Below are positions 46,631 through 60,608 of a stretch of DNA of 64,000 nucleotides, one piece after another (within the stretch, counting starts at the first letter, position 1; each line of letters begins with the position of its first letter). The stretch lies in contig VZTG01003805.1 in the NCBI GenBank assembly GCA_013397845.1, positions 199,321 to 263,320 on the forward strand. The letters run 5' to 3'. The notes under the pieces are model-generated. The model had not been told where the DNA came from. It did not search any database and was given only the letters and a program-made list of their open reading frames with translations. This DNA is from Melanocharis versteri (Eukaryota; Chordata; Aves; Passeriformes; Melanocharitidae). Made by a program: the position numbers and the translations under genes.

Positions 46631-49600
46631 AGACAGTCTTCCTAAGAAATAAAAAATGTAAGAAATAATTGGAGAGCAGATTGTGGGACTTACTGCAAAC
46701 AGCTATAGCAAGGTCTTGCACCAGCCCTGCCCTGTCTAAACCCACTCTGCTGGGAGATGCTGGGAGAGCACAGCCTCTCCTGGCTGCTTCACCTGAAAGA
46801 ACACCATGCCCTGTGGGAAACAGATGACTCAGATGAGTGGCAGAGAGATATAAAGTACTTGTAAGTGTGCTGGGGGTGTAGGGAGCCCTAAATCATCTCA
46901 GTGCCTTGGCCAGGGCCCTCCACCCCACCCCTCTCTGCTCCTGTCATTGCCTTCCTCCCCTCTCCACTGCTCCCTGCAGCTGCCAGAAGCCCCTCGTGCT
47001 TTCCTCGCCATCCATCCTCCCAGCTGTCTCCCGTGAGATGCTGCACGTGTGGCCATGCCCTGGTTTGGATCATCTTGCTGGCACCTGGTGTGTCTTGGGC
47101 AGGCTCCTGACACGCAGCTCCCGATTGCTCCCGAAGCTAAGGCTGCTTCCCGGAGCCTCCTGCCAGCTCCAGGCTTCACCCACAGCCTTGTGCCAGCCTC
47201 AGATGCTGGATCTGGGGGAAAATGTATTGCTCAGGGTGTCTGGAGGGCTTTATCTCTTCCCCCCCTAGACTCCCTAACATGGTTAGAAAACAAGCCATTC
47301 CTGATTAGGGATCTGTTACTTTGCCCAGGTCTTTTTTCTCCTCCTTATTCCTAGAGATGACTTGCCCTGAACTGCTATAGAAGGTACCAAACAAACAACA
47401 ACAACAAAAAAACATTTTAAGGTAGACAGAGCAAATTCTCAATGGATGAAAGTTCAGTGCCCTGTTTTCTTCCTCGCATCCATGGTTATTTATCTCCTGA
47501 GAGGAGGGAAGGAGGTGATATGAGGGGTTGCATCCAGGGAAGAGTCGAGGCAGGAGGAAGAGGAGTGAAGGGGTAGGAGAGGGGTGTAAATCAGTGCCCC
47601 TCTCTCAAGGCCAGAGACTGCTGCAGATTTCCACCAGCTGTTGCTGGGGCTGTCAGAGAAGGGTTTAACAGGGATGTGTGCACACATAGCCTACAGGGAG
47701 AGCTGCTTTTATTTGTTCACATCTAGCAGGGGTTGAATTTATTGCCTTTGCAGAGGGGCCAGCAAAAAGCCAGAACATCACTTAAATCCCATTTAAAACC
47801 TCAGATTAAGGCTTTGCAGGAAGGGAAAACAGGGAGGTGGAAATGGCCTGGCCAGATCTGGCTCCATGGCTTGGAGGAGTGGGCTACAAACCCACATGGC
47901 TACAACAGCCAGGGACACAAGGGAGGCTGTTGTTTTCTCAGTGGAGCATCCTTTGCTCCAGACCTGTAGCAGACACAGAGTGAGGAAGTGCCAAGTCACC
48001 TTATGCTTGTGATGACCCTCCAGCATCTTACTGGAGCATAAAACAGTTAACCCCCAGGTCACCAGGTGGGTCCCAGCCCAATTCTGCCATCCATTAAGGA
48101 AAGAAGCTTATCCAAAGGAATTAGGAGCCCTCATCAAAAGCCTACCTGCATCTGGAATATCTCAATCCTCCTGATTTTTGACATGATTCAGTATTCTTAC
48201 TTTTGCAAGATGACTATGCCAATTCTTGGCAGAATTTGTCCAAAATGATTCAGCCAAGGTCATTCTTGGAATCTGTGGTCGACCTGGGAATGGCTCACAG
48301 ATACCCCAAGTCCTGGCTGAGCACAATAAATCAAAAAACCATCTCCATCTTGCTCGCTATTTTGGTCACCCTGATTTGTCCTGCATCATTAAATTTTTAC
48401 AGCGCCTGACTCCAGATGACTTAAAGTTTGTGCCTCCTGTCTCCAGTAACTGCAGAGCTAAGAGGTTTTGTTCCTCCCAGCACAAGGGCTGGAATGTGAA
48501 GACTCAGCGACCAGCACAGGCAGGAAAATTTCTCCCATCCCTGACAGCTGTGTAACTGGACATACATGCTCCTGGTATCTTTCAGAGCATCAGTGTGGCT
48601 TTTACAGGTCCTGGTGCTGCATTTCTTTCTAATCAGCAGAATTCAGGACAGATCTGTTACAGGGCTTGAACAACCATGTTACAGTCAGCAGAGCAGCAGA
48701 GTCCTGTTGCATCCCTGCCGAGAGGTCACATCCTGCATGGATGGAGCGAGCACGGTGCTGCTCCAGCCTCCCCGCTCCATCCCTGGGCACTCCTGGGGTC
48801 ACATCAGCACCATGAGATCATCTCTCTTGACTGGCTGTATTTTCTTACAGGTTCTCCCTGGAGGGCTTCTGGTTACTCTCCGGTTGCAGTTTCTCTGCTG
48901 CGAGGACTTCCGCAGGCTCGTGTTCCCTTTTCCATGGTGCCCAGATGTTGCTCCACCCCGGGGTCTCCGTGCAGCTGCGGCTCCATCAGCTGTCAGAGCT
49001 GCTATGCTGGGGGTGTTTGTGATGGGGAGCTATTGCAGCCACCTCTGGCTGATCCAGGCTGTACTCACAACAACAGACCTACTGGGAAGTTTTCCTGGCT
49101 GGGCATGGGGTTGGACACTGCAGGACAGGTCTTCTCTTTCCTCTGCTCAGCCTCTTCTCTGCCCAAGCACCTCTCCTCCTCCATCTGCCTTGCAGTAATT
49201 CTAGGTCCATGCACAAGACTCTGGCTGATATCCTGGCAGGATGTCCTCAGTAACTAAAAGCTGCCCATGGCTGGTGCTGCTCAGAGGTCTCAGACTCCGG
49301 CTGCAGCCTCGGGAGAGCCCAGGAGGAGCCCCTGGGAATGCAGGGATGAGCAGCTGGGGGCATCAGGAGATGTGGCAGCAGCAGCAGCCTCCCTGTATCA
49401 CTGCCCCCGTGGTGGATGGACCCTGAACACGCCCTCACTGCCCAGGATTGCTGGTGACAAAAGGGTGTTGCCAGACTGACAGGGAAATCACGGTCATAAC
49501 AACAGCAACAGGGACCTCCCCAGTTGCAACCTCCTTAGTCACAGCTGGATTACCAACCCCATTCTTATATTTTCCATGGGGGCGGCATGAGTAAGAGCTG

Positions 49601-51826
49601 ACTCCTAGGGATGTCTGTTGCCTCCAGAAACCCTTGAGGAGAGAAACGCTGGTGGGACTATCAGGCTGTTTAAGTTTCGGGACACATCGGGCTAGTGGAG
49701 CGGTTGTGCAAGGAGTGGGATGGTGACTCAGGGTACAGGACAGAGCCAGCCCGGGGGGCCAGGATGTTGAGGACTGCCCCAAGCATCCCCCAAGGCAGTG
49801 TCACTGGGAGGGGATGGGCATGCACAGCTCAGCCTTTTCCACAATATCTGCAACACCTCAGTCCCTCCAGAGATTACATTTGGGACCAGGACTTGACTTG
49901 GAGAAGAGCCCCCAGCCCCTGCAGCAGACCTGCTCTGTTCATGGCTCTCCCTGTTTTGACTGATGGCGAGTTGGGAGTGAGATCAGATCTTGGGAGCGTC
50001 TCAGCATCTCCCAGATGCTGGTTTATGTATAAGGGACAGCGCAAATGATGAGCATAGGGCTCAAACACACGCCAAGTCTCACAGGTCTCCTGCAGCTCCC
50101 AGCCATGGGTATCCCAGGAGCCCCAAGACCCTGACTTCAGCCTCCCTACAGCTGGCTGGGCTGTTGGGGTGCAGGAGAGGGGGATGGCAGCCCCCCAGCT
50201 CCCTCCAGGGCAGATATCAGGGTCTGCACCCAGACCCCAGGGCGATCCCACTCTCTGTGGAGACCTGGAAAAGGGAGGAATGGGGAAGAAGAGCTTTTCC
50301 ACTTGGGCTAAGCCGATGGGAACAAAACCTTGCTCCCTCAGCCCTGACTGCTGAGGCGGTGGGAATCTGAGCTCAGCCCCTAGGCAACTTAATGGGCTTT
50401 TAAAAAACCCCTTTGTATTGGATCCATTCTTCTTCCCAAAGCTTGCTGGCCCCGCTCCAAGGGGAAACCTTTGATTCTACAAATACACCACAATTATCAT
50501 CCCGAGGAGTCTCAGCTATCAGGCTCCCCACCTCCAAAAGATCAGCAGGATGCCGGAGAGGTGCTTAAATCATTTCATCCTAAGAAAGCCTTGGGCTGTA
50601 ACAGCTTCCCTGTTGCTCAGAAAACGCCACCCCTCTCCCAAAAGCTTGGCTCCATTTTTCTCCCAGTGACACCGTCGCTAGTGGAGGCAGGGCGGGCAGC
50701 GCTGCGGAAACCAGGCCACTGGGCTTCCCGGTGATTTCATCAGTCCTGGGACCCAGCTCGCGGAGATTTATGAGCTCACAAGAATCTCGCCTTGGAGTTA
50801 TCTCCCCCTCCCCGCTTTTTATGGCTGTGCAGAAAGGGATTCGGCGATAGAGCCCTGCTGGGCACCGTAACAAGCTCGCTCTGTTTGACAGTTGCAAATA
50901 TTTTCCTCCAACATTGCACAGGTCCATGAGCACGGACTGCTCTCGCCAGTGTTGCCACCGCCCAGCACCGGGAAGCTCAACTTGGCGTCCGGGAGACGCA
51001 ACCCAAAAACTTGCCAAGCTCTGCATCCACTCCCTGACTCCTATCCCTTGCTCACGACTCCCCAAAGCTCGCCTCCAGGTAGGTTTTTGTTCTTTTTAAA
51101 TTGTTGTGTTGTTTTATTTTTGATTTCCAGAAGTATTTTTATTTTCTTCAGGTAATACGAATCCTGCCCTTCTGCACTTCTCTCTAGTGTAATGCTGGGA
51201 TTTTTGAAGGAGCTAGGTGCTCCACTTCCAGCAGGTGTCCAGCACTTCTCTCCTTGCAGAAATCCCCCTTTAAAGCACGTCATCAGTACACTTCTGCAGC
51301 TGTTTTTCTTAGTAGTCTAAATAAAGCTTTCAAGTTACGACTCCTTGATGTGAAGCCAGATTCAGGGGCTGTCAGTTCCTTTGTGTATCCTCAACTTGTC
51401 CGGGGGTGTTTTGTTTTATTTTGGGATGGCTGCTTGCTGCAAAGCTGTGCGTTTAGCAGCCCATTCCTGCCCCGTTCTGCTCCTTGCCAGTGACATCCTA
51501 AGCTCCACAGCACCACTGGGCCTGGCCCCTGCAAACCCTTTGCACTGTGCCTGCCCTTCTGCGAGGGTAAAGGATTTTGCAAGCAGGACTTTGCTCAGGC
51601 CACCGGTACCATCAGTCCCTGTACCATCACGGGAACCCCAGGGAAAGGTGTTTCACTGTGGCTGAACAGCCAAGGCCAGGGTCCTTCCCAAGCTGCAGTT
51701 GCAGCCCACGTGGCCGTGGGATGCAGACAGAGTTCCTTCCTCATGGGAATCAGTTTTATGGGGAAGGCTGATCCCCTTGGGGGACACACAGCCACCACGC
51801 GGGTCTAGCAGAGGCTGCAGCGACAG

Positions 51827-51866
51827 GGCATTGTCTTTGGGGATGGCATTGTCTTTGGGATGGCAT
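51827..51866 (+). repeat. Short tandem duplication, about 18-bp unit
   Basis: The unit 'ggcattgtctttggggat' is followed by 'ggcattgtctttgggat' and a third partial start 'ggcat'. It is two copies plus a fragment, differing by one G. Confidence 0.9.
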
Positions 51867-54800
51867 CCCCATCCTGCTCCAGGGCCATGTGTCACTTGCT
51901 TGGTCACACTGCTGTGGCCAAGCCAGCCAGTTCCCTGGGCCAGCCCAGGATGAAGGCAATGGGAGGCTGAGCCAGCTCTGCCACCAGCAAGAATGTGGAC
52001 CCATAGCCAGCTTAGGGACCCACACGGATCACTCCAGAAATCCATAGGCAAGCAACAGCCTGAGACCAAAAATCCGCTCCTGTGCTTTATCAAAACCACT
52101 GCCGCTTACTTAGGATGCTCCAGGCATGATTCAACACTCATTATCTTCATTGAGCTGGAGATTAGGCTGCAGTATTCCCAGATAATAGCTTTATTAGCTC
52201 TGTATTATTCTTTCTACATTATTTATTTACACTCAGTCAAGAACACTCAAAGCTTTCACTGAAACAGTAACACCAGTTCATCAGACAACATTTTACACAG
52301 TGCTTTTTACAGAAGCAAAGATCCTGCATATGAGGAGCTATCCCAGGCCAAAAACGCCCTTGCCAATGAGGTCTTTTGGGCTCAAGGAAGCTGTAGGTGT
52401 TATGGGTGCCCCAGCAGATGCTGATAGTGTGGAAAGGTCGTTTTCTAGCATTTCAGCACAGGCAATGGACTGTTGTGTCTTGTTACCTGCTGTGCAGGCT
52501 CTGCCAGGGCTGCTCCTGGCCAAGGGACAACTGACACTCATGGCACAGCTCACCAGGGGCTTTTTCTTGAGTTCCCATGACCTGTCTGCCTCCAGCCATC
52601 CATCCTGTCCCAGCACAGGCTGGCACCAACCCTCCTTTGGCTGGAACAAGATTGCATTCTCCCTCCCTCTCTCCTGAAAAAGGAATTAGACTGATTTAAC
52701 GAGAAATGCGTGGGCTCTTGGCTTTGGCCTTGCTCACCAGCCAAGACAGCACATGGGCCACTGCAAAGCTGTGGTAGCCCAGAGAACCAGTCCTGGGTAC
52801 AAGGAGTTGGCCCCAGGAAGGGCTGCCCGGCAGGTCCTGCACTATGTGCTGGCGATGTTACCAAGTCCAGATTTCCCTCTGACTTGGTGTTGCTGCAGAG
52901 GATGACTGTGGGGGATGACAGCAGCTGAGTATCCATTCACCTTTGCCCTGTCCTTAATGAGCCTGTCACGGAAAACAGGAGCTGAGAACCTGACCCTCCA
53001 GACAACCAGCTCCTCCCTGGGATGCAAGGGACCTTTTCTGGCACAGGGTACTCAACTTTCTCCATTTCTTTCTAAGTGACTCTCTTTCCAGTCAGAGCTG
53101 CTGACCATCCTATTAGCACACCTCCCAGTCCGGATTAAAGGGACCCACATGGTGCTGGGGTTTTTTTGGCTCACATTCTCCCTGTCAGCTCTTGGTACCC
53201 ATTGGTTCCAGAGCTGAGCACAGCCCCACATGACACCTGCCACACTCCCTAGGGAGGGTGCTCCAGGAATGTCCTGCCGCCCACCTGAGTTCAGCAGGTG
53301 CAAAAGCAGAGCTGAACATGCACATTCTTGAAAGCCCCAAATGGCCCTGCTCTCCCAGCTCACTCCTGGGAGAAGGATTCCCACTCAAGGAGCGACTGCT
53401 TGTGACGTACCCACCACACAGATGCTGTGGCTCCCCAACAAACCTGGCAGATGCTGGGGGCCAGCTTTGATGTGTATTTCTTTGCTATTTGAAACAGTCT
53501 CTCCTGGAAGGCTGTATATAAAAGCTGCTGTTGTTTTTATTGGGCTACCATCCATCTGTTTATAACACAGATGCCCCGAGTGATTCTGCTGGCGGGAAGC
53601 GGAGGTGAAGGAGCTCCTTTGGATGTGCTCAGAAATCATCTCCACATCCAGGACTCCTTTTAGAGATGTTTAACATCATCCATCTTTCAAGCCTCTCACA
53701 GCACAGCCACATCTCTGGGGTTTGGTATAAACACTCGAGTTCAGAGCCAGTGAGAGAGAGCGGGGCAGGCGGTGCAGTTACGAGATGTCCTGCGTCAGAA
53801 GTGGTGCAATTTGTAGCTGCTTGGAAACGCCCTGGCAGAGAAGCAGGGGATCTGGGAGACGCACCTCTCCATTCCCGGCCCAGCCCAGAGGCAGCCTGCC
53901 AGCCCCAGAGCACAGGCACGAAGCACTAATGGAGCTACCACGCAAACTGCTCGTTTGTTTGCTGTTTGTACTCCACACCGACCAGAGCTGTCTGGAGGAA
54001 GCTCTGGATAATATTTGCTTGTGTGCTCCTCTTCAAAATCCCAGCTCCAGCTTTCTGGAGCTGCTAGCAGTGTACTGCCCTTGCACTGCCTCTAACTGAA
54101 GCTCCAGTCAGCCAAGAAGGGATGAATTTGTCCCTTCTTTTGAACCACAGAAGGGGAGTCTCCATCCCTCTCCCCACCTGTGGTACACCCTACATCCCAC
54201 CTTGGGCTCTTCTACCCAACAGCCACTGCCACCACCCAGCCCAGCTCCATCTGCTCCACCTTTCTCCCATACCCATCCCCATTCCCTTTTGGGACATACC
54301 TTCCCTGGGTGCAGATGTCCAGGAAGGCTGTGCCGTAGCACAAAGTCCTGCTTCCCTTTATGCCTCCTGCAGCTGCAGCTCCTGGGACTTGGACTGCAGC
54401 TAGAGGACTTGCCCAAGCCCAAAGAGTGGATCTGTGTCAGAGGAGGGATGTGGACATCCCTCCCTGTGCTGCGCCTCCAGCCCAGCCTCGCTGTGTGTGA
54501 AAAGCGCACAAACCGGACATTCAACTTACCACGTCTTTGCACAAGGCCGGCCACGGCTGGGGCTGCCAGGGAATTATCAGATGCTCTTGTGGCTCTGCAG
54601 AGAAGCCAGGATTCTAAGGGAAGGGTTACTGATTGCATTTTGGCCCTGGGGAGCTGTGTTGGACAAACTGCTGTATAATCACTGCACAGTCCAGCCTGCA
54701 GAACAGCACTGTAATATTTTTCTCTTATCATCGTGCAGCTTTGGAAGCTCTTATTTGATCTCCTTTATCCATGTGAATGTGTTCAAGAATGCAGCAGCCT

Positions 54801-57800
54801 CTGCCTGCAGAATAGTTCCTATTGTTCCCTTTGTTCATGTGTCTGGGCTGTTCCTCAGCCTCCTCTCTCCCTTCCTGCAAAGAGACACACTCTGCATGGT
54901 CAAAAAGTATCTTTACAACTTGATCTTAGATATGAACTCAGCCATGGGAAAGGCAGAGGGCATATTTTCCTGAATATTACAGCTTTTTGTGATGCAGAGG
55001 GGAGCATGGTGAAAGGTACCCTGAGCTCACATGGTGAATTAGCTGCTTTTAACTTCAACCAGGATCTATTCACCCCATGCCCAACCTGCAAGCTGCTCAG
55101 AATTAATGCTAAAAATGGATGGCATTGGACTGGGCATTTTGGGCTTATCTGTCTGTTCCTCCTGAAGCGCTGACCCTTTTAGTTTGAATAAATCCACAGT
55201 AACACAGCAAATCAGCCTGGAAGAGAAACAAAGAATCTGAAGGCCATGAGAAATACAGATCCGCATTTCAATTTCTTATCCTGCTTTTTTTCTGACACAA
55301 AAGCTTATACATGCCTTCATGCTGAAAACAGGCTGGAATTGACTTAGATATTAAAAGTATTTAACTTGAAGACTTCTTTCAGTGAGTGTGGAACTGAATT
55401 CAGTGTTTTTCGAAAGCAGGCCTCCAGCTTTGCAAAAATGTCTCTCCGATTTCTAGATCAGCCCTTTCCACTTCTCCTTCCAGACAGGTCTGCAGCAGGT
55501 TATCCTAACATGATCTGCACAATCTTTACACCCCATCGAGTGCACAGTTTCAAAACAAACCTCAAATAAACCTCAGCTCCATCTGAAAACCCATCTCCTC
55601 TCGATCCTCCTTGTGGAGAACCTGTAGGAAAATGTCAAATTATACAAATGAGAACTTCGGCACAGCTGAGTTAGATCAGGCCGAATTAGTCATCAAAGTT
55701 ACAGCTGGAGGTTGTTAATCTGCTAGTGATTTCCAAGCAAATTATTTTTTATACTCTGTTTACAAAGTAAGAGGATTGAGATTATTGGTTGAGCCTGGAG
55801 GCTGATGCCTCACCGGCCGTAGGAAAGCAAAGATGACACTGAGGAAGGTGTGCTCCTTCATTAGGCCTGAGTCATCATTTCCATTCGGAGCAGGATGGAA
55901 GGATGGCACCAGAGCCACTGGCTGCCACGGGGCAGGGGCCAGAACCTGCTGAGAGCCTGATCCTGCACTGCCTGTGGCACACACAACTGGTGAGACAGGT
56001 TGGAAATCACTGGCTCAAGGCTGGATGTGTGCTTTGGCTTTCCTGCCTGCCTCACTGGGAATTCCTTTAGAAATCATCGCTGGGAATTCCTCCTTAGACT
56101 GAACTTACGTGAGCAGGAGGCCAAATAGTTATTTAATTTTTTTTTTTAGGTCTTGTTACTTTTTTTGGTACTGAATTAAGCCAGGGAAATCACTTGCTGC
56201 TGTTCAAGTCTCATGGATGTGCCGTGCTGCTAATCTCAGGCTTCATAAATTGTAAACTAAGCTTCCCAAAATCATGAGATTTGTATTTGTTTATTTTTAA
56301 GCAAGAGAAGTTGTCTCTTTTTATTGGGGTTTTGTGCTTTCAGAAGATGACATGGCTTTTTTCCTCCCACGTGTAGCAGCAGAAACAACCCCTTCTGCAA
56401 AAATTAAAACCTCTATTGCAATTGCCTGACCCCAGAAACAGGAATTTAGAAAAACATTCCCTTCCTACAGACTCAGCTGAGACCTCTGGACATGGGCAGT
56501 GCAGGTAGGAGCAGACATTTCGCTTCACAGGGACCAAGTTCTTTCTACCCTGATCTCTGAGCAGTGGACTCTGAAACTGCCCTTGCTGAGCACCCATTAT
56601 TTGATCTACAGGCTGAGGTGGAAAAAAGCCCAAAGAGCAGCTGATTTTCAATGTGGCCTCTCCTCTGCCTTGTGGCAAACCTGCTTCCCAGAGTGCAGAA
56701 AGCAGTAAAACCCTCCGGCCCAGCACTTCTCTTTTCAAGCAGTGTCAAGGTGAAAAGTCCCCCAAGTGAACCCCGAGTGTCTCTTTCCTCTGCTCAGCTC
56801 ACAAAAGCAGGAGCAAAGAACAAACCTCCTTTCCTGTCCCTCCTACCTCCCTGAATCCCTTCTCATTAAGGAAAGAAAAGGTCAATATTGGTGGTGTTGA
56901 AATGAAGCACAAGGACCGAACTGCCTCCTGCGCCTGGTGCAGGGCGCTGAAAGAGCCAAGCGTGAAACAACATTTTCCAGAGCCTCCATCAGCTCGGGGG
57001 GCTGTTTTGGCCTGCCAGTGTGCAAGGAAGGAGCCTGATTTCAGGAAGCAATTTGCAACCAGCCCCTTAGGAGACTAAGGGGAAAAAAAATCACCTGTGA
57101 GTGGGTCGTAGGTTGGCCTCTCCTGACAGAAGTTTGAAAATTGCCTGGCAACTTGGGAAATTCAAGAGGTGGTGGGCAAGTCCCACCAGGAGGATGCTGA
57201 GGAAACCTGAGGCTCGCCACACCAGAGAGCTCTTGGTGAGGCTTCCCATCTTGGCCCAAGCCACTGTCTCCCCTCTTCTTAGCATCTATTTTCCAACCCA
57301 TCCATGCAGCAAAGCCACCATCTGAGCCTGTGTCGTCCTCATCAGGAGCAAAAATTCTCAAGTGGCATGGAGAGATGATGTTTCCCACCCCACCACTTTA
57401 CCCACCCGCCTTATCTCTCTGCAGCTGTCTTCTGCCTCTCCACAGCTTCCTCCCCATGGCCTGGTAGATGCTGTCCTGGCCAAGCATGGATTTGGTCAAT
57501 GGTAACCATCTTGCTCCACTTTCAATCCCACCACCTTCGTGTTTCTTCCTGTGCTGCCTTTTACTCTTCCCATTCATACCTCAGCACCCTCTTTGAGTCC
57601 TGCCTGGTGATGGTTGCAGAGATCAAACCTGGGGCTGGCACCCAAGGCTTTGAGGCTGTACCCTCATGGGGAGTAGACTCTCTGTGTTCTTGTGGCTTTC
57701 TCTCTGTTCATCTCCACCCACTATTACCTCTCCTCTTAAATCCCCAGGCACTCTGAGTGCAGAGAGATGCACCTTTGGTCTGCATTTATCTACCATCACT

Positions 57801-59444
57801 TATGATGCTGTCCTGGGTGCATTATGAGAGATGCTGCCTAAGCCTGGGTGAAAAACAGAGGCCAAAGCTCCTTGGGACAATTGTGGCAGTGATCAGCCTG
57901 TACGCTGCAAACTGAGCAGGGGTGGAAGGCTGAAATGTCCCAGAACTTTGCAACAAGTACTGTCCTGTGAAAAATAGGAATATTTTCCCTTTTTTCGCCC
58001 TGATTCAGTATCAAACTAAGTGTTTAAAAAGCCTGACTTTTCTCCAGGAATGGAAAGTTTGATTTTCAACCAACCTATCTCCTGCAATCTTAAATCTGTT
58101 TTAGAAGGAACCTTTTATTAACCTCTTTTTTTTTTCTTTTTCAGTGCAAACGGACATAATTTCTACACCACCCAAATACTCGTTTCTTGTGTACCAACAA
58201 CACAAGGCATTTACCTTGGCAGACCAGGTAAAACAGTGCCCTGAGGGAAGCTGAATAGGCCCTGGTGATGAGTTACAGTGTCTAACACTTCCCAAGTACA
58301 ATCACAATGATTTAGGACCGCTGACATGACAAAGATTTTGTCTGGTAGTGAGGAGTGATGGCTGATGTCCCTCTAAATGCTTATCATTTCTGGCAGCTTA
58401 ATTGAATCCCGTTAACAGATGCAACAAAACTGAGAAACATTTCTCCTCCTAGGAGTCCTCATTGGAGTGAAGCAAAGAAGATGTTGGCATTATTTCCCTG
58501 TTTTCAGGAATTCTTCCTTGAAGTCAGAGGGCGCAGAAATTATCTTCCTAAAAAGAAAATGCCACCAAAGTAGTATATTATCTTCATGTTTGGTTTTAGG
58601 ACACCTTGGCGGGAGAACAACCGCCCATGATGGGTGGTAAGAAGGGACCCTTGGAGAGTTGCTGCAGTTTTCCCCCCGTGGAGTGAGGCATCCCTGATTC
58701 AGCATGCAGAGGACTTGGGCTTACGTCCAGCTTGGAGCCTTGCCCTCCTCTGGGGGGTTTTGAAGCTTCTCAGACCAGTTGAGCAAAACCTCAGATAACT
58801 GTGGCAGCAAGGGCATCCAGCCCTGGCCTGTGAGATGTTCTGGGAGCAGCTCTGCAACACAAGAGCCCCAGCAGATGCAGGGGAGGAATCCAGGCATTTC
58901 TGACAGACCTGCAGGCAGCTGGGAGCTGCAGGAGATCCCACCTTGCCTGGGTGGCTGCAGTGCTGCAAAGGGGCAGTGTTTGCTCCACACCCAGGAGAGC
59001 AGCAAACCCAAAGCCACTGGAGGCAGGTGGAGGGAGAAAGCTGAATATTTCAAAGCTGCTGTGTGCAGGAGGAGGCTTAAAATGTGGGAGATGGTTTTCG
59101 ATAAGGTTCATCCATAGCAGCAACAGACACCTGTGGCCTGGAAGGACTTTTAGGAAAGATAAAGCTGTGCATACAGCATGTCCTCCTGCAGCAGCTGAGC
59201 CGTGCTAGGCTCTCATCCGATTTCATGCACCAGGATGTTATCTTTTTCTCGGGAAAGCCATGGAACTGGGTAGAATTTAAATTATACCCCAGAGAAGCTG
59301 GCTCGCTTCTCTGACAGAGGTCATAATGAGGGAGTTGAGATTCCAGTTATAGCTCAGCACAGCAGATGTAGCTGGTTTTGCAGATGATAAAAATACAGCC
59401 TTGTCTCAGGAATGCTGCAGAAGTGAGGCACGCGTGTGGCTGGC

Positions 59445-59459
59445 TTTTTTTTTTTTTTT
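59445..59459 (+). repeat. Poly(T) tract, 15 bases
   Basis: A simple T run in intergenic sequence with no retroposon body recognised on either side. Confidence 0.85.
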
Positions 59460-59930
59460 CAGAGCTGTTGTTTAACTCTGGCTGTACTGTACAACAGTTG
59501 TTCCCGTTGGGAAATCAATATTTAGAGAGTAAACAGCGATGAGATGTGGGCTGGGTGCCATCCAAGCATGCAGCAGGACCTGCTCCAGTGAATGCCCGCA
59601 CCTCAAATGGTAAAAAATATTATTCCTCTCTCTTTTGGGGTAGGAGTACTTTTCATTGCCAGTGATGAATACTACTTTATTTTTACTCTGCTCAGTATGC
59701 TTTCCAAGGCCAGCTTGCAAGGAAGGAGGCAGCCACTGAAACATGGAAAGCTACATTATATACTCTCCCATATCCCACACAGCTCACCTCTTCTGATCAG
59801 AATTCAGGGTTTGGTGCACGGAATTAGCCACCCACCCCAAAAGGAAAGCAACTTATCTGAGGAAGCAATCACAACTAACACTTCAAAAACTGAACTTCCA
59901 ACCTGAGCTCCTGCTTGATCTCATCTGTAT

Positions 59931-60090
59931 GTCATAGAATTGCTTGGGTTGGAAGGGACCAAAGGGACCCTCAAGACCATTTTGTTCAAACCTCCCTGCC
60001 ATGAGCAGGGACACCTTCCATTAGACGTGGGGGCTCAGAGCTCCATCCAGCCTGGCCTGGAACACTGCCAGGGATAGAAGTGTTACGGGG
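59931..60090 (-). mobile_element. CR1 LINE 3' fragment, minus strand
   Basis: 'gtcatagaattgcttgggtt' and 'ttggaagggaccaaagggac' form the inverted 3' end. 'cctgccatgagcagggacac' and 'ccatccagcctggcctggaa' follow, as in CR1. The match weakens after about 60090 and may extend to about 60160. Confidence 0.9.
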
Positions 60091-60608
60091 ACCTCCTCAG
60101 GGGTCCTGCAACTCCACTGCCTACAGAGACCTTCCCCTGGAGGACTAACACCACTGACCTCCCTTCAAGGAGCAGGTCACTGAAGCTCAGCTGGGACTAA
60201 CACCAACCTGGCAACATGGATTCAGTGCTTTGCTGTTCCCCAAGGCACTGCCAATGGAGGAATGCACTACAGGCAGAGTGGCACTGCCATTCTCTCTTCA
60301 CCTGGATGAGTCCATGTCCTCTTGGGTCTGCAACAACACACTTGAAGCTGGCTCTGTAATGCTGCCTGGCCCTGTATTCCCTCCTGTTTGCAGAAGCACA
60401 GCTGTAAGGAAAATGTTCTGTCTCTAATCTCTATTTACACAGGATGGTGATAAAGAAATTCCTCCACAATCATTTAATCTCTCTTTGGGCTGACACCACC
60501 ATCTTTGCTCAGCCCAGCTCCAGAGCAGCAACACATGCAAACACGACACAGTGATTTGTGTGCTAGGGAAGGACAGTCACATGCAAACAATCTCTGTACC
60601 AAAGTACC
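60091..60608. other. Intergenic sequence between two CR1 fragments
   Basis: The first part may be eroded CR1 continuing from the left. Otherwise I see no gene, repeat or motif that stands out. Confidence 0.4.

Larger units (their letters stand above)
46631..59930. other. Intergenic desert, 13 kb
   Basis: No exon of a known gene and no clear repeat copy is seen. Contents: a short tandem duplication at 51827-51866, an AC-rich low-complexity run near 47390-47414, a T run at 59445-59459, AT-rich pockets at about 52120-52260 and 55640-55790, and an unexplained open frame at 48226-48555. Long open frames such as 48566-49198, 54108-54731 and 54434-54973 match nothing I know. Confidence 0.5.

Noticed and set aside
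48566..49257. Two overlapping + strand open frames of 210 and 193 codons
   Set aside because: Two frames open over the same bases usually means low stop density, not genes. No similarity recognised.
51000..51085. Donor-like CAG|GTAGGT on the + strand after a mildly CpG-rich stretch
   Set aside because: No matching acceptor, start or open frame that would define an exon. Single donor-like strings are frequent over 64 kb.
54434..55173. Overlapping open frames of 179 and 146 codons with hydrophobic stretches
   Set aside because: The frames overlap in different phases, there is no recognisable family, and a minus-strand 207-codon frame overlaps the left part.
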